Assembly (NCBI GenBank): GCA_947462335.1
Contig: OX381704.1
Coordinates: forward strand, 122,384,065 to 122,448,064
Direction: 5' to 3'
DNA length: 64,000 bases
DNA from: Harmothoe impar
Taxonomy: Eukaryota; Annelida; Polychaeta; Phyllodocida; Polynoidae
The position numbers were made by a program, and so were the translations under genes. A model generated the notes under the pieces. The model saw only the letters and a program-made list of their open reading frames with translations. It was not told where the DNA came from and made no database searches. Below are positions 11,590 through 21,665 of the stretch, piece after piece (the first letter of the stretch is position 1; every line of letters starts with the position of its first letter).

Positions 11590-11716
11590 ATGTACCCCCC
11601 CCCCCCAAAGTCCCAGTTGGCTAGTATGCAAAATTTATTTCAAACACTTTCACTATAAGCCAATGTATTTTCTCTCAAACTCACATTCGGCTTATAACGG
11701 AGGTTTTACGGTGTAC
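11590..11716. mobile_element. MITE family M2 fragment
   Basis: ACTATAAGCCAATG, TCGGCTTATAACGGAGG and a right end GGTTTTACGGTGTAC; a C run at 11597-11606 lies inside. Confidence 0.58.
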
Positions 11717-11971
11717 GGGGTGTGAGAGTCAATCTGCGGGTGCCGCTGTCAGTGTGAGCCTCCATCAGCCGCCTCCTCCTCACGGATATCACCAGCCCGG
11801 GGGGAGCGATGAGCCAGGTCACGGCTAAAGGGTCTTTGTAGCTCATATAGCCATAGCATCAAGATAGTATTGTAGCAAGCAGGTATCGCTCGTGGCGGCC
11901 CGAGCGTGCCTGAAAAGTGCACTACCTATTTCTGTGGCTCAAGTACCGTAGCGGAGCGTCGGAGAAGCACC
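11700..11971. other. CpG-richer segment
   Basis: GC-rich, CpG-containing stretch (11717-11820, 11885-11970) with no long ORF in keeping with an exon. It could be decayed regulatory or exon DNA; not assignable. Confidence 0.3.
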
Positions 11972-12040
11972 GGTCCCATGGTGTAATAGTTAGCATTCCC
12001 TACTCAGAGCAGCCGGGGTAATATTCCCTGTGGGGCTTGA
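11972..12040 (+). pseudogene. tRNA-Gln-like pseudogene or SINE head
   Basis: GGTCCCATGGTGTAATAGTTAGCATTC is almost the 5' half of animal tRNA-Gln (acceptor strand, D arm and A box). The 3' half is decayed: AGCCGGGGTAATATTCCC stands where GGTTCAAATCC would be expected, and the anticodon arm does not pair properly. I therefore do not call it a working tRNA. Confidence 0.6.
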
Positions 12041-12424
12041 CTTTTCCGTGATCTGTTACACTATCATCTAGGGAAGTGTTTCATATTGGACCCCCCATCT
12101 GCAACATACTCCAGAAAGACTGAACTGCTTCAAATCTCTCTTTTCATAACAACATAATGCTAGATCTACCGTAAAACATGCAAATGTTTTTGTTTTTTTT
12201 AAAGTATTTATTGGGTCTAATGACTATATAATATATATAGCCAAACCTAGACTTAGGCGCATTGCCTTTCTGCCGTCCGTACCCCTATCTAAATTACATC
12301 AAGTGTTGGACGGTCTTAATCTCTTTCATTATAAGCTATGGAGAACCTTGTAGCATGTTTACATCATGTAATGCATTAATATATATAAATAGATTATATC
12401 ATATACGTACAGTTTTGGTATGTT
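12041..12424. other. AT-rich DNA 3' of the LINE
   Basis: AT-rich with an ATATATA stretch near 12225-12240; a possible M2-like CTACCGTAAAACATG at 12167. No gene. Confidence 0.45.
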
Positions 12425-12483
12425 ATTATATTAGAATGATGAGATGAGATGAGAGATGAGACATTGTAAGTTAGATGGCAAGT

Positions 12484-14289
12484 TCACGCCATGAAGCAGT
12501 CCGGGTAATCGCGCTTAATGGCTAGCTTAAAGTCCCTCAGGGAGTCAATAAGCGTGTAGGATGGTTTCAGGTCATTCCACCTGTCAATGGCCCTATACAG
12601 GGCACTTTTTGTCACTATTGGTTTAAGGCTGCGTATGGCCTTAAGCCTATTTCCTAGGTGTCTACGTGTAGGTATATCGCGTACATCAAGCATGTCAGGC
12701 ATCTTTGACAATGAAAACGCATAATATAAAAGATGAATGTCACGTCTATGATTAAGGTAAAGGCATCCACTTTTAGTGTGTAACTCATCTGTATTATACA
12801 TAGGGTTTTCCTCGAGCTTCACCTTATAAACAGTACGTAAGCCTTTGTTTTGAAGCAACTGAAGCTCCCAATTTTCACCCTTTTTACCCCTATCCCAAAC
12901 AAAATCCCCATAATCAAAAGATGGTATCACCATGGCCTTATATATGCTTAGGGCACTAGCACTATCAACATGTGTTCTTATTTTACCCAGCTCATTAATT
13001 CTATGTCTTATGTTGGACATCGCTAGTTTCCTGTGACTAATAAAAGATAAATCAGGGTCCAAGGTGATACCCAAATAAGGGAAGGTGTAACATCGAGATA
13101 GAGTAACATTATTCATAGTAAAGATAGGATTATCATTATGAATATTATTATAAATCATCCATTGAGTTTTGTTTTCATTCACTGTAAGACTATGCTCCCT
13201 ACACCATACTGATAGCTTATCAAGACACACTTGCATTTGTATTGGATTAGTGAAAGATAAAACTGCATCATCAGCGTAAAGTACAATGTGAAAGTCATCA
13301 ATTAAAGGTAAAGAATTAATATATATGGAAAAAAGGATAGGGCCTAGCACAGAACCCTGTGGTACACCATATACTATAGGAGCATCATCTGAGAGTGTAT
13401 TATTAGCTACTGTGCGTTGTACTCTATCAGTTAAATAGCTTTTGAACCAAGCGCATGTTTCTTCGTTAAGTCCAAAACCATCTAATTTTTTAAGAAGAAT
13501 AGGGTGGGAAATCGTATCAAATGCCTTTTTGTAGTCCAAATAGAGGCTATATGTAAGCAGGTTATTAATAATGTTATTAATAATGAATTTAATGTGTGTG
13601 GTAGTGGCTGAAATGGTGGAGTGACCAGGCCTGTAGCCATGTTGCGCTGGGGTCAAAAGATTATAAGTACTCATGTGATGCTGAAGCCTCTTACATATAA
13701 CACGCTCAAATAATTTTCCTGGTAGAGGGAGGAGACTAATGGGTCTTAAATCACTAACACTCATGGAGTTTGCCTTTTTCGGTAGGGGAACAACAGTGGC
13801 GGCCTTCCAGGACCGGGGAAAATAATTCTTACGCAGGCATAAGTTAAACAGACACATTAACGCTTCAGGTATGATGAATAGAGTATCCTTTAAAACATAA
13901 GATTTTACATGTTTAATACTAGAAGACTTAGTAACATTAATTGTTTTAATAACTTTAATAACATCTAGATAGCTAAGTTCCCATAGTAGATCAACCTTGT
14001 TGACTGGCGCAGTAGCAGGCGGAGTGTAATATACATGTGGGTCAATAGGTGGCAGCACCTCAGCTAGCTTGGAACCGATGGTCGAAAAGTAATCATTAAT
14101 GAATTTAGAACAGGCTTCTGAAGATATGATTTCATTAGTCAGAGAATTTTTCAACTTAATAAAAGTAGAACCTGTTTTGGTCGGTAAAAGCTTCCTAACA
14201 CCTGCCCAGAACTGAGCAGGGTTACTTCTTCTTTGGACAAAGAGTTCGTCTAGCTTCTCTTTCCTGCTGTAATGTATCATAGCCTCCAC
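12484..14289 (-). pseudogene. LINE ORF2, 3' part: reverse transcriptase and C-terminal domain
   Basis: This is 601 codons ending with stop 12484-12486. It is the downstream half of ORF2 in another frame, not an independent gene, and overlaps the endonuclease part by 68 bases. RT motifs in order: LRPISLLPLPGKLFERV (181-197), HGYRPGHSTISATT (217-230), LDYKKAFDTI (motif A, 251-260, catalytic Asp252), GVPQGSVLGPILF (motif B, 308-320), LYADDAVLSF (motif C, 337-346, catalytic Asp pair 340-341), NENKTQWMIY (371-380) and YLGITLDPDLSF (405-416). The C-terminal part (QLLQNKGLRTVYK, then PTRRHLGN, ALYRAIDRWNDLKP, LRDFKLAIKRDY) is typical of the CR1/L2-like group. No stop interrupts the RT, so breakage is limited to the junction frameshift. 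Confidence 0.93.
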
Positions 14290-15364
14290 CCTGTTCTTTA
14301 GCTATATTCCAGTCGTCTGGATCCATCGACCTCTGGGCTTTGACATATAATGAGTCTCTAACCTGCATAGCGTTAATAATTGGTGGTGTAAGCCATTCCG
14401 GTGTATAGACCGGTAGTACCAGCCTACGTATGGGACATAATACATTCAAACATCTTTTAATCGTATAAATAATATTATCCCATAAAGTATCTGGATTATT
14501 ACAAGTGAAAATGTCATCCCATTTTTCAGCTAATAATAAATTTTTAAAATGCTGCATGTCATAATGCTTATACGATCTAGCATCGACAACTTTTTTTCTA
14601 ATTTTTGTGCGCTCACACTTAATCAATAAATAAATAGGCTTATGATCAGCAATATGAAAATCTATGGTACCAAATTCACATACATTGTGAATCCTCTCAT
14701 TGATATAAATATGATCTATGAGTGTACCAGAAATAGGGCGAGTTATCTCATCAATAAGCTGAAACATATCATTGTCAGTACAGAAACTCTCTACATTAGA
14801 GTCTTGAATATCTTTCCTAGTAAAAAGGTCCACATTAAAATCTCCAAACATTATTATTTTCCTATTTTTAGAAACAGGTGTTTTGAGTTCCGTTAATTTA
14901 TCAAAAATAGCCCTTTTGCTTACATCCGCATCAGGTGGCCTATAACACACGAAAATTTTATATTTAATCTTACCAATTTCAACATCGACACACAAAATTT
15001 CATATTCCCTATCAATTATACAGGCATTCTCATCTAGTGTGGCAGTGTATGTATCTCTTAAGTAAATCATTAAACTTCCAGCCTTTTTGTTCCGGTTGGG
15101 GTACCTATCAAGCCTAAAAAATTGATAACCGGGGAGGTGCATCATTGCATCAGATATAGTAGGGGTGAGCCACGATTCTACGACACCTGTAATATCCGTG
15201 TGCGTAATAAATTTCTTAATATTGACCCGTTTTGGGTAAGCTGACCTAGCATTAATACATGAGAAGAGAAGACCTTTACGGTCAGATACTGTGTCTAACC
15301 TAACCATTGCGTAGAGCCCAGGACTCGGTGGTACGGTAGATGATATGAGATGACATGATAACAC
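14222..15364 (-). pseudogene. LINE ORF2, 5' part: APE-type endonuclease domain
   Basis: This is 380 codons from ATG at 15364; a second possible start is Met20 (MVRLDTV). Endonuclease/exonuclease/phosphatase motifs are in order: SCINARSAYPKR (35-46), GVVESWLTP with the catalytic Glu63, KAGSLMIYLRD (94-104), FVCYRPPDADV (138-148), MFGDFNVDLF with Asp175 and Asn177, LIDHIYIN (215-222), and FHIADHKPIY with the Asp240-His241 pair. All main catalytic positions look intact. The domain nicks target DNA to prime reverse transcription. After residue about 357 (DDWNIAKEQ) the frame leaves the family pattern; the correct continuation lies in the next frame from about 14300. A single-base loss in the A run near 14297-14302 would explain it. 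The last about 20 residues of this ORF are out-of-frame sequence. Confidence 0.9.
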
Positions 15365-15841
15365 ATATGAAAAGCTGATCGCATCTGTAACATTCTAGCA
15401 TAGCTATGGTATCAGAGAGAAGCTTAGAGCTCCGGGGTAATACAGATATTTTGAGCATTCTACGAGCCTAAAGAAGAAGAAATGATTATGAAAAGTGTAT
15501 ATTACCGGTAGTAAGGGTCACACATATATATGCACAATGCTATAGGTAATTATGTGAGAAAGATTAATTTTCACAAATTATAAATAATTAAATAATTAAA
15601 TTGAGAAGGCACAATCCACAGAGCTTATTGGATTGGTATAATATACGGTAGAGACCTTAGGAGCCTGCAACACACACTGACTATGGCGGGTCAGTAGGTC
15701 AGCTAGACAGCTAGATCTTACATAACATTGCCGCTAAGGGTGGACTGGGCAATCAATCCAACAGGTCGTTAACACATATGTCAAACGGCACTTTGGTTAC
15801 ATAACTGGTACTCACAGACATATATATAGTTTAATATGTAT
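15365..15841 (-). other. LINE inter-ORF region
   Basis: About 480 bases between the end of ORF1 and the ORF2 start, with no ORF and no obvious inserted element. It is AT-rich near 15530-15620. Long inter-ORF gaps are unusual for LINEs, so part of this could be decayed coding sequence or a regulatory spacer used for ORF2 translation. Confidence 0.5.
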
Positions 15842-17815
15842 TTAACGGCCTTGTGTAGGTACATGTCCCTTCATTAGGGCATGTAGATCTTGACTGGCTT
15901 GTCCTTGTCCTTGTCCCTGTTGGGGCGTGGGAGTAAAGTTCAGCTTGCTAGGCCTTATGATACATCCAGGGCTTCCAAGAGGGGGGATGACAGGCTGATG
16001 ATACACCTCAAGGCTCCTTCTGGTATCATGGCTATTGTACATGTTGTTCGTAGCATCATGCCAAGCCCCACCTCTCGAGCCTCTATTAGATCTGCCCCTC
16101 CTCCTGTTGTCTGGTCGTCGCCCTGCACCCCAGGGGGCTGAGTCGTATCTGACATCCTGCGTCTGCCTATATGTGGTGGGAAGAGCTGTGCGTTGGAGTG
16201 TGTGTGTTGGTTTGGGCAGGTGGACGATCGCAGCAGCGGCGCCCGGAGTTTGCACTTCAGAAGCTTTTCCCCTTGGTGGTGTCGACATATCATTTACGTT
16301 CGTGATGACTGGGGGGGGGGGGCTGGTGGTGCTGTAGTAGTTGGCTCTGTGTTTGTTGAGGTTGATGTAGCTGCCGTAGCTGTTGCTGGAGGTGTAGCTG
16401 CCGCAGGTGGTGTGGTCGGTGCTGCGGTGGTTGGTGCCGCAGGTACCGCAGGTACCGCAGGTGTGGCATCAGGTTGTGCTGCGGCAGGAGTTACTGCTGG
16501 AGGGGGGGGGGGGTGGAAGGAGTGGGATGGCTGCTCCTCCAGTCTCTTGTGGTTTAGGCCTAGCATGTGGGTTAGGTATCCCACACAGGATTCGTCTGGC
16601 CTCCATCAGTATATATCCACCCCTGTTTTGGCCTTTCCACGTACCATTTTTAAGGGCTTTGCTTTTCATAGAGGCCCCTATGCCCCAAAATTTGGAACCT
16701 GTGACCTCCAAAAGCACTCGAGATTCGGTTGCCCTCAAAATTTGAAGGAGGCCTGCATCTTGTTCATATTTCATCACATTCAGTTGTTGGAGGTTACTCT
16801 CGTCATGATTCCTCCATGTAGGGCAGTCTATGTCCTTACCAAGGTTCATTGCCTTAAGAGGAGTAAAGGCGTCCATAATCTCTTGTGCCTTGACCATGTC
16901 TCCTGCATATAGGGCTTTTCTATGGCAAAGGCCCTGCTCAACTGACGAATATATATGTTGACCAGATTCAATTCGGCATGGGTAGAAGTTGGAGAGGGGA
17001 GCCAACTCAGAGTGATACCCTACGTATGTATCAGTGACTACCGTACGACAGTTTGCTAATTTGATCTCCTCGGGGAGTCGGCTCAGGTTCTGGTGGGTAT
17101 AATAACGGTTGTTATAAATAAGACCTCTACCTTTTGCCTTTACATCATAGTTCATCTCGAAAGCTAGCTGAGCCACAGATGAGACGTCAGCTTTCTGCTT
17201 TTTAATTACTGCGTTGGTATCCTCAGAGACATATATATGCTTGACTTCAGGATCATTGTTTAAACCACCTTTTAATGTCATAAGCTTGTCCCTGGTGGAA
17301 GCCTTGGTAAAGACAGCTACTATGGCTCTCTTGGTGGTGTTTGGGGCACCCTGCCTATAGGCGTAATCGAGTTCGTATCTATCAATGGTCGGGTCAATCT
17401 TTTTCAATAATTCAAAGGTGATATCATCAGTATTCTCTCTGGGGGTGAAGGGTAAGCCTTCTATGACTAAGTTCCTGCGTCTGGCCGCTTGGTCCTGTAT
17501 AGCTAGAGAGATCCCTAATTCTGCAATGTCACGGGTGTTAACCCTCACTTGCCTTTCCGCCCTGTCAAGCCTAGACTCAAGCTGTCTTACCCTGTCCTCC
17601 AGTACCGCCTTTTCATTTTCAACTGTCACAATCCTCCCGTGGGCATTTTCAATAGACTCTGACAGTAGTTCTTTAGTAGAGTTCAATCCAGTAAGAACAA
17701 AGTCTAATGCAGTCGACACCTTACCTCCTATGTTAGGACCAGAGCGGGTCTTGGCCGATTCAGTGGCGAGCTCCTTGATTATGCCTTCCACCTCGTCAAG
17801 GGTGGTTGACGCCAT
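15842..17815 (-). CDS. LINE ORF1 protein: coiled coil, RNA-binding domain, NADAR domain, P/A-rich and RG-rich tail
   Basis: The ORF runs from ATG at 17815 for 448 codons to 16469. It starts MASTTLDEVEG. Residues about 45-110 look like a coiled coil (ENEKAVLEDRVRQLESRLDR). Residues about 111-250 resemble the L1 ORF1 RRM-like and C-terminal region: RRRNLVIEGLPF, a predicted HRxG-like segment (YAYRQGAPNT), AIVAVFTKASTRDKL, and a closing NLSRLPEEI. Residues about 262-412 match a NADAR domain (listed separately). At a C run read from the + strand G tract near 16501-16512 the frame shifts; the next frame continues Pro/Ala/Thr-rich to 16294. A second G tract near 16309-16322 leads into a third frame, ending at 15842, that is rich in Arg/Gly (RRRGRSNRGSRGGAW) and Gln/Pro. 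The unbroken parent protein would be about 650 residues. The shifts could be real indels, slippage or base-calling errors in homopolymers. The role inferred from LINE families is binding element RNA in the RNP. Confidence 0.85.
16580..17032 (-). other. NADAR (YbiA/DUF1768) domain inside LINE ORF1
   Basis: This is residues about 262-412 of ORF1. Visible family hallmarks in order are: LSNFYPC (274-280, family pattern xSNFYP), YSSVEQGLCHRKAL (289-302, family pattern of a Ser-Glu followed by an aromatic/His and then KA), a Trp in CPTWRN (W334), NVMKYEQDAGLLQILRAT (346-363, family pattern xxMxxAxxAKFxQNxxLxxxLLxT), KFWGIG (375-380), and GQNRGGYILMEARRIL (395-410, family pattern GxNxLGxxLMxxR). The spacing, of about 150 residues in all, fits a complete domain. 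NADAR proteins hydrolyse N-glycosidic bonds in riboflavin-pathway intermediates or remove ADP-ribose from guanine in DNA. From memory, an Asp normally sits two residues before the FWG; here that position is Ser374, so catalysis may be altered. The assignment rests on motif recognition, not a profile search. Confidence 0.82.
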
Positions 17816-18168
17816 GTTTACGTATAGCAGTGGGCACCGGTGATTCTGGAGAAACCTATGTCGGCATGTAGAACTCTATTGAATTCAGCCAGGCTGTAAA
17901 TTTCCAGTCCAACGTGGTCACAGAACCTTACTCCAGTAGTGTGGTGTATGTTAAGGCTCTCACTGTTGTTTTAACCATTCCTGGGGGGAATATCCCTCAG
18001 AGCTCAGCGGCGGCGCGTCTAGCAGGTCTCGTTCTCCATATCATTATTGATTATTCTATATGTTTGGAGAATTATGATGTGTGACAGAATTGACCCTCAA
18101 ATATGTAACATCTACTTGGAGAATCTGAGATCTGCATCGATTTTGAGAGATACCTTGTGAAAAAGATA
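17816..18168. other. LINE 5' region and flank
   Basis: No ORF. The piece next to ORF1, up to about 18060, includes a GC-rich stretch (18005-18030, CAGCGGCGGCGCGTC) that may be the LINE 5' UTR or internal promoter. The transition to flanking DNA is not visible. Confidence 0.35.
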
Positions 18169-18704
18169 GTGTGTGGGATCTGCATGGAGAGTGGCTGCAT
18201 GTGACAGAGATGGATCCCTGTGTGTAGGATCTGCATGGAGAGTGGCTGCATGTGACAGAGATGGATCCCTGTGTGTAGGATCTGCATGGAGAGTGGCTAT
18301 ATGTGTCAGAGATGGATCGCTGTGTGTAGGATCTGCATGGAGAGTGGCTACATGTGACAGAGATGGATCCCTGTGTGTAGGATCTGCATGGAGAGTGGCT
18401 GCATGTGACAGAGATGGATCCCTGTGTGTAGGATCTGCATGGAGAGTGGCTGCATGTGACAGAGATGGATCCCTGTGTGTGAGATCTGCATGGAGAGTGG
18501 CTGCATGTGACAGAGATGGATCTCTGTATGTGAGATCTTCATGGAGAGTGGCTGCATGTGACAGAGATGGATCTCTGTATGTAGGATCTGCATGGAGAGT
18601 GGCTGCATGTGACAGAGATGGATCCCTGTGTGTAGGATCTGCATGGAGAGTGGCTGCATGTGACAGAGATGGATCCCTGTGTGTAGGATCTGCATGGAGA
18701 GTGG
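18169..18704. repeat. 51-bp minisatellite
   Basis: About ten copies of a 51-bp unit: GGATCTGCATGGAGAGTGGC, TGCATGTGACAGAGATGGAT, CCCTGTGTGTA. Because 51 is a multiple of three, both strands stay open (MQILHTGIHLCHMQPLS on the minus strand), which mimics a repetitive protein. Confidence 0.95.
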
Positions 18705-18824
18705 CCGGTGCCCCTGACCTCTGACCTTCTGTTAGAACCTGCTGTAGGCAGCGCGGTGACTGTCGACAGCTGACGGGGGTGCAAGAACTAAAGATGGAAT
18801 GCTGTTCTATACCGTATTTTATTC

Positions 18825-18930
18825 CTTAAAATGTACCATAAAATGTACCATAAAATGTACCTTAAAATGTACCTGAAATGTACCAAAATATACCTTAAAA
18901 TTTCTCAGAATGTACCTTAACATGGACCAG
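18825..18930. repeat. TAAAATGTACCA short tandem repeat
   Basis: Seven or so imperfect 12-14-bp units of TAAAATGTACC. Confidence 0.8.
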
Positions 18931-19353
18931 AATAGAGCAGAATTCTTTTTCTATTTTGGACATGTTTATTTGCACTAAACCGAACCAGAATATATCATAT
19001 TGTATGAGGTACACGGATTGTATAGGAACTACAGGTGTGCACACAATTATACAGTTAGATGTGTGGCTCAATATTCAAGGTTTTTGGTAGTAGACGCAGG
19101 TTTGTTAGTAGACGCAGGTAAATTAGGCATTTCAGACCCCAGGAGTGAGACATAGATTTTGTCCAAGCCCAGGTGTGGGTGGTACATATGGTGCAGGTTG
19201 CACAGTGGGTGGAGTCCTGGTAGCTAAGGCAGCGGCTTATAGACTGAGGACACATTATGTATTCACTTCCTGGAAGTGATGTCACACGTACACTGCCCCC
19301 CCCCCCCCCCCTGTGCAACACTCCCCTTCTAAGATGTACATTGGCATCACGCT
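18931..19353. other. No gene; C homopolymer
   Basis: AT-mixed DNA with AGTAGACGCAGGTTTGTTAGTAGACGCAGG duplicated locally (19086-19120) and a C run at 19296-19312. Confidence 0.45.
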
Positions 19354-19572
19354 TACCGTAAAACCTGGCGTATAGGCCACGGCTAGTATGTGAGTCAGGT
19401 CGCCAGTGCGACTTATAGGATCAACCCCCAGTGGGGGTGCGGCTTATACGCAGGTTTTTAGATGTACACTACAGTACTAAATTCAAAATAATCAGATGCT
19501 CTAATAGGCTTACTTAATTTGTCTAACTTAGGGGGTAGCTTATATTTGCGTTAGGCTTACGGTTTTACGGTA
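19354..19572. mobile_element. MITE family M2, full copy
   Basis: A 219-bp element with perfect 12-bp terminal inverted repeats TACCGTAAAACC / GGTTTTACGGTA. The interior has GGCGTATAGGCC, GGCTTATACGC and TAGCTTATATTTGCG, the same ATAAGCC-like theme as the other copies. Confidence 0.78.
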
Positions 19573-20037
19573 CACTGCCCTTTTGAGATAGAGTACAAGG
19601 CTATCCCACCCTAGATACCTGAAACGATCAGGCAATCTGTTCCTCCCATGGTTGTAGTTCATTGGGAGCCCTGGCTTATTGACACTCCTAAGTCTGCTCA
19701 TGTAACTAGTGGCGTACCCTGGTGGCAAGTATCTGTAAGGTATGGTCCTGGTCTTGTCATTGATTACCATGGAATGGGCACATAGTATACTCAACCTACA
19801 GTATAGCAAACTGGGTGTTGACTGTTAATATGTTGCTACAGTAAAAGAGTAAAATAATAAAGGACTCTATTATGTATTGATATGATTTGACATCCCCCTG
19901 TGCTTTCTACCACAAAAATCAAAATTTGTAAATCAATGGAATATAAATCAATCAAACAGTGCTACAATAGCTGAGACTATGACAGGGTCCCTGAATGTAC
20001 CATAATGTACCTCTGGTGTCATGCTGTGCTCAGCAGG

Positions 20038-20160
20038 TTAACTCTCACTTAGGGTCAGCATGATGCTTGAATGCAGCCCTGGCAAGGTATTCACCAAAGC
20101 TGCATACATGTATCAAGAGGCCAAAGGCATGATGCACTGATACACTATGCGGCATAGTGT
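20038..20160. mobile_element. TTAA-type MITE, family M1, partial
   Basis: Left end TTAACTCTCACTTAGGG followed by CATGATGCTTGAATGCAGCCC and a degraded hairpin; no clear right end. Confidence 0.6.
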
Positions 20161-20534
20161 TTTCAGTCACAACAACCTTTTGTAAAATGGTGGCTGAATG
20201 CTACCCTGGAGAAACGTCTTTTCATTCAGAATACACTGCGGTAAATAGCTCGCTGTAAGGCGGACCGATCGTGTACCACATCTTCACACGTCCTTACATC
20301 CCCCAGGTGTCAAAGAGAAGGATTCAACTGTTCACTAAGGACATCTACGTGTTAGTTATTTATAGTACAGCGCTGCTGGAAATAGCAACATGCGATCAAT
20401 CGGTGCTATATACGACATGAACAGATGTCAGATGTACACCGGCCATTGTGGTGGGTTGTGCTACGTTCACACTGCCATCACCTGAGTAACACATTGCATG
20501 AACCTTGTCATTCAAGCTTACTTTTATTATTGCT

Positions 20535-20880
20535 TAAAGTCACTCTTTAATTTTAAATCCTACACACATATATGTTCCAAATACTGTAAAAATGCATTAT
20601 TTATGGGTTGGGGCACTTTGAAGTGGTGTCCATGGCAGTAAGTGCTCAGAAGGTGTATCTAATGAGGTCCAAGTATGGACTTTTCTTGTGTATTTTTAAT
20701 TGGGAGAATAAAATCGTGCACGATTTTATTCCAAAATGACCACATATTGAGCAAGAACATCAAATTTGAGCAAAATCTGATGGAAGGAGGGTGAATGGAA
20801 TAGATAAAAAGTTAAGTATGTCATAGGTGAATATTTTGACTCATTATAAGAGAAATCTACTTTTTGTCCCACCCATGGGA
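20535..20880. repeat. Dispersed repeat D1, copy 1, with central palindrome
   Basis: Shares about 340 bp with 24190-24530 (AATTTTAAATCC... to GGGATATACTCACTTTAA). The centre is a perfect 24-bp palindrome at about 20708-20731, half-site AATAAAATCGTG. Confidence 0.75.
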
Positions 20881-21314
20881 TATACTCACTTTAAGAAAAT
20901 GCCATGTAAATGTAGTGGAAGGGTTATCAAAGCTTTTTTAAGTAGCACTCACAGGAATCAAATATGCATAACGTATCACTTTAATCTTTGCTTAAATACC
21001 AATACTCATGCAGTGACACAATCGACACAGTGAATCCTGGCAGACTGCTTCAAGGCAACATGTCTAGTTGTTGTAACTCACTGGTGCAGATGAAAGGGCT
21101 TGGCACATTGAAACACAGTGCCCTCAGGGTCTAGTGATTAGAGAGACAGCATGGCCCCCTCGCCCTGCTGGTGGGTGCCAGTAGAAAGCTGCTATATATA
21201 GCACATAGCAGGGCCACCTAGTCTTGCTGCTAGGTGCTAGTATATTATATTATTATAATACACTGTAATAGTACATAGCGGGAACTCCTATGCTTGCTGG
21301 TTAGTTTTAGTAGA

Positions 21315-21318
21315 TACA

Positions 21319-21395
<77 letters not shown>

Positions 21396-21400
21396 CAAAG
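21315..21400. repeat. (TA)n microsatellite
   Basis: Nearly pure TA repeat with one AAAT interruption. Confidence 0.95.
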
Positions 21401-21439
21401 TACAGAGCAGGGCCCCCTAGTCTTGCTGGTAGGTGTTAT

Positions 21440-21665
21440 AGACCACGTAACATTGTTTGTTATGGCTATATCAGCAAATATCTCATATTGGGGTATTCAC
21501 ACGACAATTATTATCTTTCAAATAGTATGTATCAAAATGCAGGATTTTGAGGTTAAGTTCATGGATTTGTTGGTCATGCTTCAGAAATGTTCAAAAACTT
21601 TATCAACAACTTTTCTAAAAAGTCACCTTTTCTTGGTGCATCGGTCTATAGTGCAGAACCAGTAT
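21440..21665. repeat. Dispersed repeat D2, copy 1
   Basis: About 200 bp shared at high identity with 54165-54367, including CAGAAATGTTCAAAAACTTT and AAAAGTCACC. The shared ORF (LLVMLQKCSKTLSTTFLK) reflects nucleotide identity and contains a 3-base indel. Confidence 0.7.

Larger units (their letters stand above)
12425..18060 (-). mobile_element. Near-complete LINE (non-LTR retrotransposon) with NADAR-bearing ORF1
   Basis: Read on the minus strand this is a two-ORF non-LTR retrotransposon: 5' region (about 17816-18060), ORF1 (17815 to 15842), a gap of about 480 bases, ORF2 endonuclease plus reverse transcriptase (15364 to 12484), and a 3' UTR of about 50 bases ending in a short CATCT/CTCAT microsatellite-like tail (about 12435-12460) instead of poly(A). 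That tail, the APE endonuclease and the C-terminal region after the RT resemble the CR1/L2-related group; I cannot fix the clade. The 5' limit is uncertain, set only by the minisatellite that begins near 18169. I did not find convincing target-site duplications. ORF2 has one frameshift and ORF1 has apparent shifts at two C runs, so this copy is probably inactive, though the long open stretches point to a fairly recent insertion. Confidence 0.93.

Noticed and set aside
16193..16912. 239-residue plus-strand ORF with Val/Gly/Ala-rich repeats
   Set aside because: Antisense shadow of the LINE ORF1 NADAR and Pro/Ala tail.
18173..18784. Repetitive 183- and 115-residue ORFs on both strands
   Set aside because: The 51-bp period is divisible by three, so both strands remain open by arithmetic; composition is not protein-like.
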